NCBI RefSeq assembly: GCF_005217615.1
Contig: NZ_SZNK01000001.1
Location: 5,083,001 to 5,147,000, forward strand
Source of the DNA: Brevibacillus antibioticus
Lineage (GTDB): Bacteria; Bacillota; Bacilli; Brevibacillales; Brevibacillaceae
DNA: 64,000 nucleotides
Direction of reading: 5' to 3'
A model generated the notes under the pieces. The model ran no database searches, was not told the DNA's origin, and worked only from the letters and a program-made list of their open reading frames with translations. Position 1 is the first letter of the stretch, and every line of letters starts with the position of its first letter. The position numbers and the translations under genes were made by a program. Positions 18,216 through 26,801 of this stretch are shown here, piece after piece.

Positions 18216-18983
18216 TTACAGATGCGAACCGCCACTTGCATCAATCAATTGCCCGGTTACCCAACGGCTGTCCGAAGAAGCGAGAAAGGCGGCAATATCC
18301 GCTACATCACCAGGCTCTCCCCATCTGTTGAAGGTGGAAAGTCCAGCGGCGTACTTCTGCCCATCCGGATTATTTTGCAACGTACCAGCATTCATCTCGG
18401 TGTTAATAATGCCAGGCAGGATCGCGTTTACTGTAATATGACGGCTCCCCAGTTGTTTAGCTAGAGCTAGCGTTAGTGTGTTAACAGCCCCCTTCGATAT
18501 GCTGTAAGTGAACACACTTGGGGAAGCTGCACGAGTCACAAAGGATGAGAGATTGATGATACGTCCTTCCTCTCTTAAGCGGGGCAAAGCTAGTTGGATC
18601 ATAAAAAACGGCGCTTTGACATTGATGTTCATGACCTCGTCAAACGATTCTTCGGTAGCCTCTTCTAACGTTAAGATTTGTCCGATCCCAGCATTATTGA
18701 CGAGAATGTCAAAACGATGATCTCCTGTACGTTTCTGTAGTGCTTCGTCCAATGTCGCATAGAAATCGCGAATGCCGTCAAGAGTACGCAAGTCTGTACC
18801 GATTGCGAATGCTTGGCCCCCAGTTCTTTCAATCTCACGTACGACTGCTTCTGCTTCTTCCTGTCTTCTTCCATAGTGTACGGCGACCAATGCGCCATCC
18901 TGCGCCAGACGTAATGCGATGCCACGACCAATCCCACGGCTTGCTCCGGTCACCAATGCAATTTTCCCTTTCAAATTACTCAT
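18216..18983 (-). CDS. SDR family NAD(P)-dependent oxidoreductase
   Basis: This 255-residue classical short-chain dehydrogenase has the cofactor motif TGASRGIG (13-20), NNAG (about 95-98), the catalytic Ser in NLSSF and Tyr/Lys in YSISK (about 159-163). It resembles FabG-like or glucose-dehydrogenase-like reductases, but the substrate cannot be told from sequence. It is transcribed alone, divergent from the VanR-like regulator gene, with which it shares about 170 bases of upstream DNA. Confidence 0.9.
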   Translation of the reverse strand: MSNLKGKIALVTGASRGIGRGIALRLAQDGALVAVHYGRRQEEAEAVVREIERTGGQAFAIGTDLRTLDGIRDFYATLDEALQKRTGDHRFDILVNNAGIGQILTLEEATEESFDEVMNINVKAPFFMIQLALPRLREEGRIINLSSFVTRAASPSVFTYSISKGAVNTLTLALAKQLGSRHITVNAILPGIINTEMNAGTLQNNPDGQKYAAGLSTFNRWGEPGDVADIAAFLASSDSRWVTGQLIDASGGSHL

Positions 18984-19076
18984 GGTTTCATCTCCCTTGA
19001 TTGAAATTCAAGTTAGTTATAACACAAGGGGATGTTTGAAATATTGCTCTCTCATTCGCTCGGTTGGTCTTACTTG

Positions 19077-19093
19077 CTTTACCTTTTCTTTAA
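19077..19093 (+). promoter_or_regulatory. Direct repeats, candidate response-regulator site 1
   Basis: CTTTAC (19077-19082) and CTTTAA (19088-19093) start 11 bases apart. A matching pair occurs upstream of the carboxypeptidase gene. Response regulators of the OmpR/PhoB class bind such 11-base repeats, so autoregulation by the adjacent regulator is inferred. Confidence 0.5.
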
Positions 19094-19154
19094 CAATTCT
19101 TGTTATAGTAATGCTATCTATATCTACTAAGAACGCGTTCGGAGGTGTTTGTCT

Positions 19155-19838
19155 GTGAGGATTTTGATTGTAGATGACGACAAAGAGATTGTAGAGCTGA
19201 TGGCGATATATTTGAGCAACGAAGGGTATGAGATCGAAAAGGCCTTTGACGGTCTGGAAGCGATGGAGAGGCTGGAGCAGAAGCCCATCGACCTCGTCAT
19301 TCTGGATGTCATGATGCCCAATCTGGACGGGCTGGAAGTTACCAAGCGAATACGAAAAAACTCGACCATCCCCATTCTGATGGCGAGTGCCAAAACGAAT
19401 GATATGGACAAAATTCTGGGCTTGATGACGGGTGCAGACGATTATGTGGCGAAGCCTTTTAATCCGTTGGAAGTGATTGCGCGGGTCAAGTCTCTCCTGC
19501 GACGGTCGAACTACACGCAGGCAAGCAAACAGGATCATGTGATTGAGGCGGGGCCGTTAATTATCGACAAGCAAAGTCACTTCGTTCAGACAAAGGAAGG
19601 CACCCCGATCAAGCTGACTGCATTGGAATTTTCCGTCCTGCATCTTCTGGCAAGTCATCCAAATCGGGTATTCAGCTCGGAAGAAATTTTTGACCGTTGC
19701 TGGAAAATGGAGAATTTCGTTTCCTACAAGACAGTAATGGTTCACATCAGCAACCTGCGGGAAAAACTGGAGAAGGCGACCAATGGCGAAAAGGTGATAC
19801 AGACGGTCTGGGGGGTCGGCTATAAAATTGAAGCTTAG
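19155..19838 (+). CDS. OmpR-family response regulator (VanR-like)
   Basis: This 227-residue regulator has an N-terminal receiver domain (acidic pocket DDD at 7-9, phospho-acceptor Asp in LVILDVMMP, conserved Lys in YVAKPF) and a C-terminal winged helix (about 130-225). The GTG at 19155 is preferred over an in-frame TTG at 19149 because GGAGG (19141-19145) is then nine bases away. It overlaps the sensor kinase gene by 11 bases. Gene order with a D,D-carboxypeptidase and a VanZ homologue recalls VanR. Confidence 0.92.
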   Translation: MRILIVDDDKEIVELMAIYLSNEGYEIEKAFDGLEAMERLEQKPIDLVILDVMMPNLDGLEVTKRIRKNSTIPILMASAKTNDMDKILGLMTGADDYVAKPFNPLEVIARVKSLLRRSNYTQASKQDHVIEAGPLIIDKQSHFVQTKEGTPIKLTALEFSVLHLLASHPNRVFSSEEIFDRCWKMENFVSYKTVMVHISNLREKLEKATNGEKVIQTVWGVGYKIEA

Positions 19839-20937
19839 AGCCAAGGATTTTATTCGCATCCTTTTTGATTTGCTGCTCGGCCTTATGGTCATCTATGCTG
19901 TTTTTCAAATGGCTGATTTTTTTGCCAACAACTATTTGTACACCATCCCGGAAATCAGAGAGTTCATCTGGAAGTTGCGGATCAACTTCGATATCGACTC
20001 CTTTAAAATCCCAATTATTTTGTTGGCAACCGGTATGTTTGCGGCGTGGTCGGTCGTTCGTATCCGCAAGTACCTGGAACAAAAGCAGATGGAGCAAATC
20101 ATAAATGAGCTGCATTTTATTGCAAAAGGCAACTATCATCACCAGATTTCCATTCGTCCGAACGGCAGCTTGGGTCAAGTTGTCGATAGCATCCATGCTC
20201 TGGTCAAAAGCGCACTGGATGCGATGGAGGAGGAGCGGCGGCTGGAACAATCGAAGGATGAGCTGATCACCAACGTTTCCCACGATCTGCGAACGCCGTT
20301 AACCTCCATTATTGGCTATCTGGGACTGATTGAGCAGAACAAACACAAGGACGAGGAGATGCTCAAGCACTATGCTCATATTGCCTATGAGAAGGCCAAA
20401 CAGATGAACGTGCTCGTCAATGATTTGTTTGAGTACACAAAGGTCCGCAATCGCGGGGCGTATTTAAACCGAACGGAGTTTGACTTAGTAGAACTAGTTG
20501 AGCAAGTCTCTGTCGGATTTCGGCTCGTGGCGAGTGAGGCAGGGCTGCGTTTAATCGTCGATACACCTGATCAAAAAATCGAAATGGCAGGAGATACCGA
20601 CAAGCTCGTTCGCGTTCTGGAAAACCTCATTTCCAACGCTGTGAAATATGGACACGATGGTACAGAAATTATTATTCGCGTATTCCAGCAAGGAGAAGGT
20701 GTCGCGATTTCTGTCGCCAATAATGGAGCGCCGATCCCGGCTGAATATGTGCAGAACTTGTTTGAACGCTTTTTTCGGGTGGAGGGCTCACGTTCGAAAG
20801 AAACAGGAGGCTCCGGCCTTGGACTTGCTATCGCCAAGAGCATTATCGATCTGCACCAAGGCAGCATTTCCGCCGAAAGCACAAAGGAATGGACGACCTT
20901 CACGGTTTGGTTACCACGTACAATTTCAAGCCTTTGA
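19828..20937 (+). CDS. Sensor histidine kinase (VanS-like)
   Basis: This 369-residue membrane kinase has two transmembrane segments (about 10-30 and 60-78) that flank a short extracellular loop of about 30 residues. A HisKA domain carries His152 in NVSHDLRTPLT, and the ATPase domain carries ENLISNAVKYG and GSGLGLAIAKS. The TTG start overlaps the regulator gene. The tiny sensor loop suggests it reads a signal in or at the membrane. The partner is the preceding response regulator. Confidence 0.92.
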   Translation: MKLRAKDFIRILFDLLLGLMVIYAVFQMADFFANNYLYTIPEIREFIWKLRINFDIDSFKIPIILLATGMFAAWSVVRIRKYLEQKQMEQIINELHFIAKGNYHHQISIRPNGSLGQVVDSIHALVKSALDAMEEERRLEQSKDELITNVSHDLRTPLTSIIGYLGLIEQNKHKDEEMLKHYAHIAYEKAKQMNVLVNDLFEYTKVRNRGAYLNRTEFDLVELVEQVSVGFRLVASEAGLRLIVDTPDQKIEMAGDTDKLVRVLENLISNAVKYGHDGTEIIIRVFQQGEGVAISVANNGAPIPAEYVQNLFERFFRVEGSRSKETGGSGLGLAIAKSIIDLHQGSISAESTKEWTTFTVWLPRTISSL

Positions 20938-20943
20938 GAAAAG

Positions 20944-20960
20944 CTTTACTTTTTCTTTAC
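20944..20960 (+). promoter_or_regulatory. Direct repeats, candidate response-regulator site 2
   Basis: CTTTAC occurs at 20944-20949 and again at 20955-20960, 11 bases apart, in the 114-base gap before the carboxypeptidase gene. The sequence CTTTAC-N5-CTTTAM is shared with the site before the regulator gene. Confidence 0.5.
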
Positions 20961-21051
20961 CTTTTGTTTCTGTTAATTTTAATCGAAAAGTCTATCCTGA
21001 CTGCATGAAGGTTACAGCCTTTGTTTTGCAGGTGCAGGAGGGCTTTTTTAT

Positions 21052-21876
21052 ATGAGAAAACAAACATGGATTGTGCTTATGCTGACGCTATTCGTCGGTT
21101 TGACACTCATTCGCGATACAGAGTTGGTCGAGGCGGATTGGCAACTCAAAGGCCCGATCACGCTACAGGAGAAAACATACGAGAAGGTCGATGCACAGGC
21201 AGCTATTCTGATAGATAGCGGTACAGGAGAAATCTTGTACGCACAAAATGCCGATACGCCTTACCCGGTAGCAAGCATGTCAAAAATGATGACCGAATAC
21301 ATGCTCCTCGAAGCCATTAAGGAAGAGCGAGTCGATTGGGACGACAAACTCGTCGTATCTGAGAATGCGGCAGCGACTGGGGGATCACAGGTCCATCTTG
21401 TCGCAGGAGATACCTATCCGATAAAAGACCTGTATGAGGCCATGGTGATCAGTTCTGCAAACAATGCAGCGGTGGCAATCGGCGAATATTTGGCAGGTAG
21501 CACCTCGGCATTTGCGGAACAAATGAATTTGAAGGCAGCCGAGTTGAATCTGAGGTCATCCTCGTTTGTGAATGCGACCGGATTGGATTCTGGAAATGGA
21601 CAAAATGAAATGACAGCTCGCGATGTAGGAATGCTCGCGTACCACTTGCTCAACGACTTCCCCGATCTTGTCAATTTGACGGTCGAGCCATCCAATACAA
21701 ACCTCAAGCTCGACGGGCTCAAAACGGGTTATACCAACGCTGCGGGGTATTGCTTCACGGCTACAGCGAAGCGAGGGGACAAGCGGCTTATTTCCGTCGT
21801 GATGGGCGCTGAAGAAGATGCCACCCGTTTTACAGAGACAAAAAAACTGATGGAGAGAGGGTTTGACAATGGATAA
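21052..21876 (+). CDS. D-alanyl-D-alanine carboxypeptidase (peptidase S11)
   Basis: This 274-residue secreted or anchored penicillin-binding protein should trim the terminal D-Ala of peptidoglycan stem peptides. The catalytic SxxK is SMSK (75-78), the SxN motif is SAN (in ISSANNAA) and KTG follows in GLKTGYT. An N-terminal hydrophobic segment (about 5-20) acts as signal or anchor. It is much shorter than DacA/DacF and lacks their C-terminal PBP5 domain and amphipathic anchor. It overlaps the VanZ-family gene by eight bases. Confidence 0.92.
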   Translation: MRKQTWIVLMLTLFVGLTLIRDTELVEADWQLKGPITLQEKTYEKVDAQAAILIDSGTGEILYAQNADTPYPVASMSKMMTEYMLLEAIKEERVDWDDKLVVSENAAATGGSQVHLVAGDTYPIKDLYEAMVISSANNAAVAIGEYLAGSTSAFAEQMNLKAAELNLRSSSFVNATGLDSGNGQNEMTARDVGMLAYHLLNDFPDLVNLTVEPSNTNLKLDGLKTGYTNAAGYCFTATAKRGDKRLISVVMGAEEDATRFTETKKLMERGFDNG

Positions 21877-22414
21877 CGTGCAAAAAATGGAGAAACCGAC
21901 AGAACTAATTGTTATTGCAGGTTATGCAGTGTTTGCCCTTTACTTGTTTCTCGTCGTGAAGATACTGCTGTTTAAATTCGGCAGCTTGGATAGTACCTTG
22001 CTAGTAGATCAGTGGAAAATCACTTGGAGCGATCCGTCTGTAATTGTGGAGCGGTTGCGCTACCGAAGTAATTTGGTGCCGTTTCATGAAATCGAAAACT
22101 ATGTCAGATCGATTCGAAATAACCAAAGCTGGCATAGTGCGGTGAACTTCGTAGGCAACGTGATCGCCTTCATGCCGCTAGGATTTCTACTGCCACTCCT
22201 GTTTCCAAAAAAAGCCGGCTCACTGTTCCGAGTTATCCTGCTATCCCTGATGTTAAGCCTCGGTGTGGAGCTGACACAGCTCGTGATGAATGTAGGAACG
22301 TTTGATGTCGATGATTTATTCCTGAATACAACGGGCGGGATGATCGGATATATCGTGTACTTGTTCATTTGGGTAATACAGAAAAAACGGTTCATCTTGT
22401 CCGTCTCTTCATAG
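21869..22414 (+). CDS. VanZ family membrane protein
   Basis: This 181-residue protein has four predicted membrane helices. It carries the VanZ-like core LVPFHEI, NFVGNVIAFMPLGFLLP and GVELTQLVMNVGTFDVDDLFLNTTGGMIGY. VanZ homologues have been tied to teicoplanin and lipoglycopeptide tolerance, by an unknown mechanism. ATG 21869 follows GGAGAGAGG; an in-frame TTG at 21863 is less well placed. It overlaps and is coupled to the carboxypeptidase gene. Confidence 0.9.
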   Translation: MDNVQKMEKPTELIVIAGYAVFALYLFLVVKILLFKFGSLDSTLLVDQWKITWSDPSVIVERLRYRSNLVPFHEIENYVRSIRNNQSWHSAVNFVGNVIAFMPLGFLLPLLFPKKAGSLFRVILLSLMLSLGVELTQLVMNVGTFDVDDLFLNTTGGMIGYIVYLFIWVIQKKRFILSVSS

Positions 22415-22426
22415 GCTACTTATTAG

Positions 22427-22448
22427 GCACCCATGTGGTGCTTTTTTT
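22427..22448 (+). terminator. Intrinsic terminator after the VanZ-family gene
   Basis: A short stem GCACC/GGTGC with a five-base loop is followed by seven T. Confidence 0.75.
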
Positions 22449-22486
22449 ATTGTAAGAAAAGGTATGGATGAACCAACAAAGCCGGT

Positions 22487-22699
22487 GAGAAGAAAAAGCA
22501 CAGGGCTCGCAGACCTTGACAACGCCTACCCAGTCGGAACTTAAAAAAGGGGACCACGCTTGTCGAACACTTCTTCCTTGAGAAACGTCCGCCCGTAGGG
22601 TGGCTTTGGCTCGACGGTCCCCTTTTTTAAGTGTAGACGGCCAGTGAATCCCTCCATGCTGGCGTGTCAGAGTCGAAGAGAACTGTGCTTTTTCTTCTC
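22487..22699 (-). ncRNA. Structured intergenic element, copy B (candidate ncRNA or RNA-like repeat)
   Basis: This copy has the same architecture as 16222-16419, on the opposite strand. P1 (22487-22503 with 22683-22699) has 17 perfect pairs and P2 (22540-22555 with 22616-22631) has 16 pairs. P3 is CCACCC-TAC-GGGCGG (22589-22603, minus strand). Minus-strand motifs GCATGGAGGGATTCACTGGC (22640-22659), GGACGTTTCTCA (22579-22590) and CTGGGTAGGCGTT (22521-22533) match those of copy A. P1 and P2 sequences do not resemble copy A. P2 flanked by runs of A and T could also terminate transcription. It fills most of the 394-base gap before recQ. Confidence 0.65.
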
Positions 22700-22808
22700 C
22701 TCCACCATGTTGACCCAAACACAGCAGCCCCCCTTGTTTTGTCCCAATCCCTATGTTTAAACTAGTAGAAACCCATTGAAAATCCGTCGAAAGAGAAGGT
22801 GATTCTCT

Positions 22809-24584
22809 TTGTTAGATAAAGCGCAAGAGATTCTACGAAAGTACTTTGGCTACGAATCCTTCCGAGAAGGCCAGAAGAAAATCATCACGAGCCTGTTAGC
22901 CGGACATGACACCGTAGGCATCATGCCAACCGGCGGCGGTAAATCCATCTGCTATCAAGTCCCAGCGATGCTCCAGGACGGCGTAACCATCGTGATCTCC
23001 CCACTCATCTCGCTGATGAAGGATCAGGTCGACGTGTTGGTCAGCATGGGCATTCCCGCCACCCAAATTAATAGCTCACTGGATTATAGCCAGGTTCGCG
23101 ATCGACTACGTATGGCGGCGCGTGGAGAGTACAAGCTGCTGTATATCGCCCCAGAGCGTTTAGAATCCGAAACGTTCCAAAACCTGATTCAAGATGTTCC
23201 GATCTCGTTTGTGGCAGTGGACGAAGCGCATTGCGTCTCGCAGTGGGGGCACGATTTCCGTCCGAGCTATTTGACGATTGCCCGTTTTCTTCAATCCTTG
23301 CCCCAGCGTCCGCTCGTCGCAGCCTTGACCGCCACAGCGACACCGGAGGTAACCGAGGACATCAAGCGACAGTTAGAATTACAGGACGAACGCCTTTTTA
23401 TCACAGGGTTTGGCCGGGACAATCTCATCTTGTCTGTACGCAAGGGGGAGAACCGTCGAGAATTCATCCAGGAGTACCTGCGGGCGAATAAGCAGCAGGC
23501 GGGTATTATTTATGCGGCAACAAGAAAAGACGTGGACGCCTTGCATGCAGATTTGGACAAGCGTGGCTTTGCTGTGACCAAATACCATGCAGGACTGACG
23601 GAGGAGGAGCGTGCGGCCAACCAGGAAGCATTCCTGTTTGATGACGTCCGTACGATGGTCGCGACTAACGCATTTGGCATGGGAATCGACAAGTCCAATG
23701 TGCGCTACGTCATTCATTACAACATGCCGAAGAACCTAGAGGCGTATTACCAGGAAGCAGGCCGTGCGGGACGCGATGGGGAGCCAAGTGAGTGTATCCT
23801 CCTGTTTCAGCCCCAGGATATCCAGACGCAAACGTTTTTCATCGAGCAGAATCAACTGCAAGACGAGCGCAAGGAGCTGGAGTACAAAAAGCTGTACGCG
23901 ATGATCGACTATTGCCGGACGCCGCGCTGCTTGCAGCAAAACATCGTGCAATACTTCGGCGAAGCAGATGCTGTCGCGTGCGGACGCTGCGGGAACTGCA
24001 CCGATGAGACCGAGCTGTCCGATATTACGCTCGAATCACAGAAGATTTTCTCCTGTGTAAAACGTATGAGAGAGCGCTTTGGTGCCGCACTCGTCGCGCA
24101 GGTACTAAAAGGCTCCAAAAATAAAAAGGTCACCCAGTTTTCCTTCGATCAGTTGCCTACGTACGGTTTGATGAAGGAATACAAGGAAAAAGAAATTGCA
24201 GACTTGATCCAGCTCCTCATTGCCGAGGGCTATTTACAAGTAACGGAGAGCCAATATCCAATTGTAAAGCTAGGGGAGCGGGCATTGCCTGTTCTGCGGG
24301 GCGAAGAGCGAGTCGTGCAAAAAATCTCGATACGCCCTGTGCAACTGACAGAGGATGACGAGTTGTTCGAGCACCTGCGCGCGTTGCGCAAGGAAATCTC
24401 GACGCGACAAAAGGTACCGCCATACGTGATTTTCCCGGACAGTACCTTAAAGGAAATGAGCAGTGTTTGCCCGACTGACAAGCAGGCCATGCTCAAAATC
24501 AAAGGAGTAGGCGAGGCGAAATTTGAGAAGTACGGGGAACTCTTTCTAGAGTGTTTGCAGAACTATGCAGCGATCAAGTCGTGA
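22809..24584 (+). CDS. recQ: ATP-dependent DNA helicase RecQ
   Basis: This 591-residue 3'-5' DNA helicase acts in recombination and replication-fork repair. Walker A TGGGKS (about 41-46), [17 protein letters not shown] (about 139-155) and the AGRAGRDG motif VI define the helicase core. Four cysteines in the RQC zinc site (CRTPRC...CGRCGNC, about 370-398) follow, and an HRDC domain forms the C-terminus (about 510-585). The TTG start follows AGAAGGTGAT. It is transcribed alone. Confidence 0.96.
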   Translation: MLDKAQEILRKYFGYESFREGQKKIITSLLAGHDTVGIMPTGGGKSICYQVPAMLQDGVTIVISPLISLMKDQVDVLVSMGIPATQINSSLDYSQVRDRLRMAARGEYKLLYIAPERLESETFQNLIQDVPISFVAVDEAHCVSQWGHDFRPSYLTIARFLQSLPQRPLVAALTATATPEVTEDIKRQLELQDERLFITGFGRDNLILSVRKGENRREFIQEYLRANKQQAGIIYAATRKDVDALHADLDKRGFAVTKYHAGLTEEERAANQEAFLFDDVRTMVATNAFGMGIDKSNVRYVIHYNMPKNLEAYYQEAGRAGRDGEPSECILLFQPQDIQTQTFFIEQNQLQDERKELEYKKLYAMIDYCRTPRCLQQNIVQYFGEADAVACGRCGNCTDETELSDITLESQKIFSCVKRMRERFGAALVAQVLKGSKNKKVTQFSFDQLPTYGLMKEYKEKEIADLIQLLIAEGYLQVTESQYPIVKLGERALPVLRGEERVVQKISIRPVQLTEDDELFEHLRALRKEISTRQKVPPYVIFPDSTLKEMSSVCPTDKQAMLKIKGVGEAKFEKYGELFLECLQNYAAIKS

Positions 24585-24605
24585 CATTTACGTCACGACT
24601 TTTTT
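24577..24605 (+). terminator. Intrinsic terminator overlapping the recQ stop
   Basis: AGTCGTGAC (24577-24585) pairs with GTCACGACT (24592-24600) and is followed by T6. The recQ stop codon lies inside the 5' arm. Confidence 0.92.
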
Positions 24606-24737
24606 ACTATTTTTCCTTTCATATGCCTGCTATAGTTAGATAGCAACCCAGAATTTTCATACATAATAGAATAGGAGGACAATAAGAGCAACACAATCGA
24701 GGGGCACTGACAGACTAAGAGAGACAGAGGGGAAAAC

Positions 24738-26726
24738 ATGAAAAAACTAGCGAAGGGCTTATTAAGTGTAGCACTTACATCCATGGTGCTAGGCAGTGCG
24801 ATGATGGGGGTCGCCGCACCGGTAAAAGCCGCAGCAACACCTACCAAAATTACACTGCTGGGTACATCTGACATTCATGGACGATTCATGCCGTGGGATT
24901 ACGCTTTGGATGGTCCGAATCCAAATGGCAGCATGACGCAGCTGTTCACGATGATTAAAGAGATTCGCAAAGAAAATCCGAATACCGTGTTGCTGGATGC
25001 AGGCGATTCGATCCAAGACAACTCGGCAGAGCTGTTCAACGACCAACCGCAGTCTCCTATCATGGTCGCGATGAACGAAATGAACTATGACGCATGGGCT
25101 TTTGGCAATCATGAATTTAATTTTGGACTCGATGTATTGGGCAAGGTTAGCAGCCAATACAAAGGCACTGTTTTGGCAGGGAACATTTACAAAGAAAATG
25201 GCGAGCGTTTCTTGCCAGCGTACACGATCATTGAACGCGCAGGTGTAAAGATCGGCGTCGTGGGGATGAACACGCCAATGATTACCGATTTCGAAAAAGG
25301 AACCGATCATCTGGATGGCCTCGTGATCAAAAACCCGGTAGAAGAAACCAAGAAAGCCGTAAAAGAGCTAGAAGGCAAAGTAGACGTCATAATCGGTCTC
25401 ATGCACATGGGCATCGAGAATGAAAACGGCATTCCGGGTACTGGCGTAGCAGATATCGCGAACGCCGTTCCAGAACTGACCGCGATCTTTGCAGGTCACA
25501 TGCACAAGCTTGTGAAAAAGGAAGAGATCAACGGCGTCTTGATTTCCGAGCCGGACAAATATGCTACTCATATCTCCCGCATCGACTTGACTTTTGAAAA
25601 GAAAAACGGCAAGCTCGTGCTGACTGACAAGGAAGCGACTGCGCTCCCTGTAAAAGGCGCAGATGGCACACCAGCAGTATCCGATGCAGCGCTGGAGACC
25701 AAGCTCCAGCCATTCCATGAGTTCGCACGTGCAGATGCCAACATCGTCGTAGCAGAGCTCAAGGGCATGAACCTGGTTGCGAAAAACGAAATCGAGGGCA
25801 TCCCGACGGTTCAAATTCAGGAGACGCCACTATCTGACTTTTTCCATGAAGTGATGCTCTACTACAGTAAGGCAGACGTGGTTGCCCACCAGATCGACAA
25901 CGACAAAGCCAAGCTGGATGTCGGTCCGATCAAGAAAAAGGATATCGCTTACAACTACCAATACGCAGGTGGCGAGATTACTGTTTATAAAGTAACGGGA
26001 AAAGACTTGAAGGACTATATGGAATGGGCTGTGGGCTACTTCAATTCCACGCGCCCTGGTGACGTGACCATAAGCTTTGATCCAAAACGTCGCGCTTCCA
26101 AATACAGCACCAACGATTTCTTCGGTGGCGTGAAATACGAAATTGACCTGACGAAGCCATACGGCAGCCGCATCACGAACCTGCGCAAGCTCGATGAGAC
26201 ACCGATCAAGGCGGAAGATACATTGAAGCTCGGAATGAACTCATACCGGATGGAAGCTTTGCAGGCAAAAGGTGGCGCGTTGGAAGGACGCAAGTTCGAA
26301 CAGCTGTGGTCTTCCAAAGACAATACGGCGTTTGGTGAAACGGGTGGAACAATCCGCAATCGTGCTATTGCGTACCTGAAAGAAGTGAAAAAAGGCGTTT
26401 ACGAGCCAAAAGTACAAAACAACTGGAAGATTACAGGTGTGGATACTAAGGCACCTGAACGCAAGGACGTCGTTGAACTGATCAATGCAGGCATTCTGAG
26501 CGCACCGAAAACAGCAGATGGCAAATACACCAATATCGCTTCCATCAACATCAAGGACGCGGTAACCAAAGAAGAAATCACCGAGCTGACTGCAAAAGCA
26601 AAAGTCGATGCAGCGAAGTTTTCGACCGTTAAAACAAAAGGCGAATTTTATCATCAACTGAACGAAGCGAGAAAGGCTGCGGAAAAATCGGTCACACCGC
26701 CAACCAAAACGCAGCAAAAAAAATAA
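24738..26726 (+). CDS. Secreted 5'-nucleotidase/2',3'-cyclic phosphodiesterase family metallophosphatase
   Basis: This 662-residue exported enzyme has a signal peptide (about 1-32). The metallophosphoesterase domain has DIHGRF, DAGDSIQD, GNHEFNFG and GHMHK metal-ligand motifs (about 40-260). The 5'-nucleotidase C-terminal domain (about 340-530) has the substrate motif GYFNSTRPG region. A lysine-rich tail of about 110 residues has weak resemblance to cell-wall-associated repeats. It likely releases nucleosides and phosphate from external nucleotides, and could feed the purine importer encoded upstream. Confidence 0.92.
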   Translation: MKKLAKGLLSVALTSMVLGSAMMGVAAPVKAAATPTKITLLGTSDIHGRFMPWDYALDGPNPNGSMTQLFTMIKEIRKENPNTVLLDAGDSIQDNSAELFNDQPQSPIMVAMNEMNYDAWAFGNHEFNFGLDVLGKVSSQYKGTVLAGNIYKENGERFLPAYTIIERAGVKIGVVGMNTPMITDFEKGTDHLDGLVIKNPVEETKKAVKELEGKVDVIIGLMHMGIENENGIPGTGVADIANAVPELTAIFAGHMHKLVKKEEINGVLISEPDKYATHISRIDLTFEKKNGKLVLTDKEATALPVKGADGTPAVSDAALETKLQPFHEFARADANIVVAELKGMNLVAKNEIEGIPTVQIQETPLSDFFHEVMLYYSKADVVAHQIDNDKAKLDVGPIKKKDIAYNYQYAGGEITVYKVTGKDLKDYMEWAVGYFNSTRPGDVTISFDPKRRASKYSTNDFFGGVKYEIDLTKPYGSRITNLRKLDETPIKAEDTLKLGMNSYRMEALQAKGGALEGRKFEQLWSSKDNTAFGETGGTIRNRAIAYLKEVKKGVYEPKVQNNWKITGVDTKAPERKDVVELINAGILSAPKTADGKYTNIASINIKDAVTKEEITELTAKAKVDAAKFSTVKTKGEFYHQLNEARKAAEKSVTPPTKTQQKK

Positions 26727-26743
26727 CAGAGATGAACGCAAGA

Positions 26744-26778
26744 AAGCCGTGACGCTAGTAGTCACGGCTTGTTCTTTT
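26744..26778. terminator. Terminator between the nucleotidase and lplT genes
   Basis: AAGCCGTGAC (26744-26753) pairs perfectly with GTCACGGCTT (26761-26770); GTTCTTTTT follows on the plus side. It can also serve the convergent lplT gene. Confidence 0.88.
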
Positions 26779-26801
26779 TGTATGAAGCCAATCCCAATCT
26801 G

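Noticed and set aside
19155-22414. Full glycopeptide-resistance (van) operon
   Set aside because: Only regulator, sensor, carboxypeptidase and VanZ-family genes are present; the essential vanH, vanA and vanX genes are absent.
22416-22718. 100-codon minus-strand frame in the gap before recQ
   Set aside because: It is made almost wholly of the palindromic structured element.
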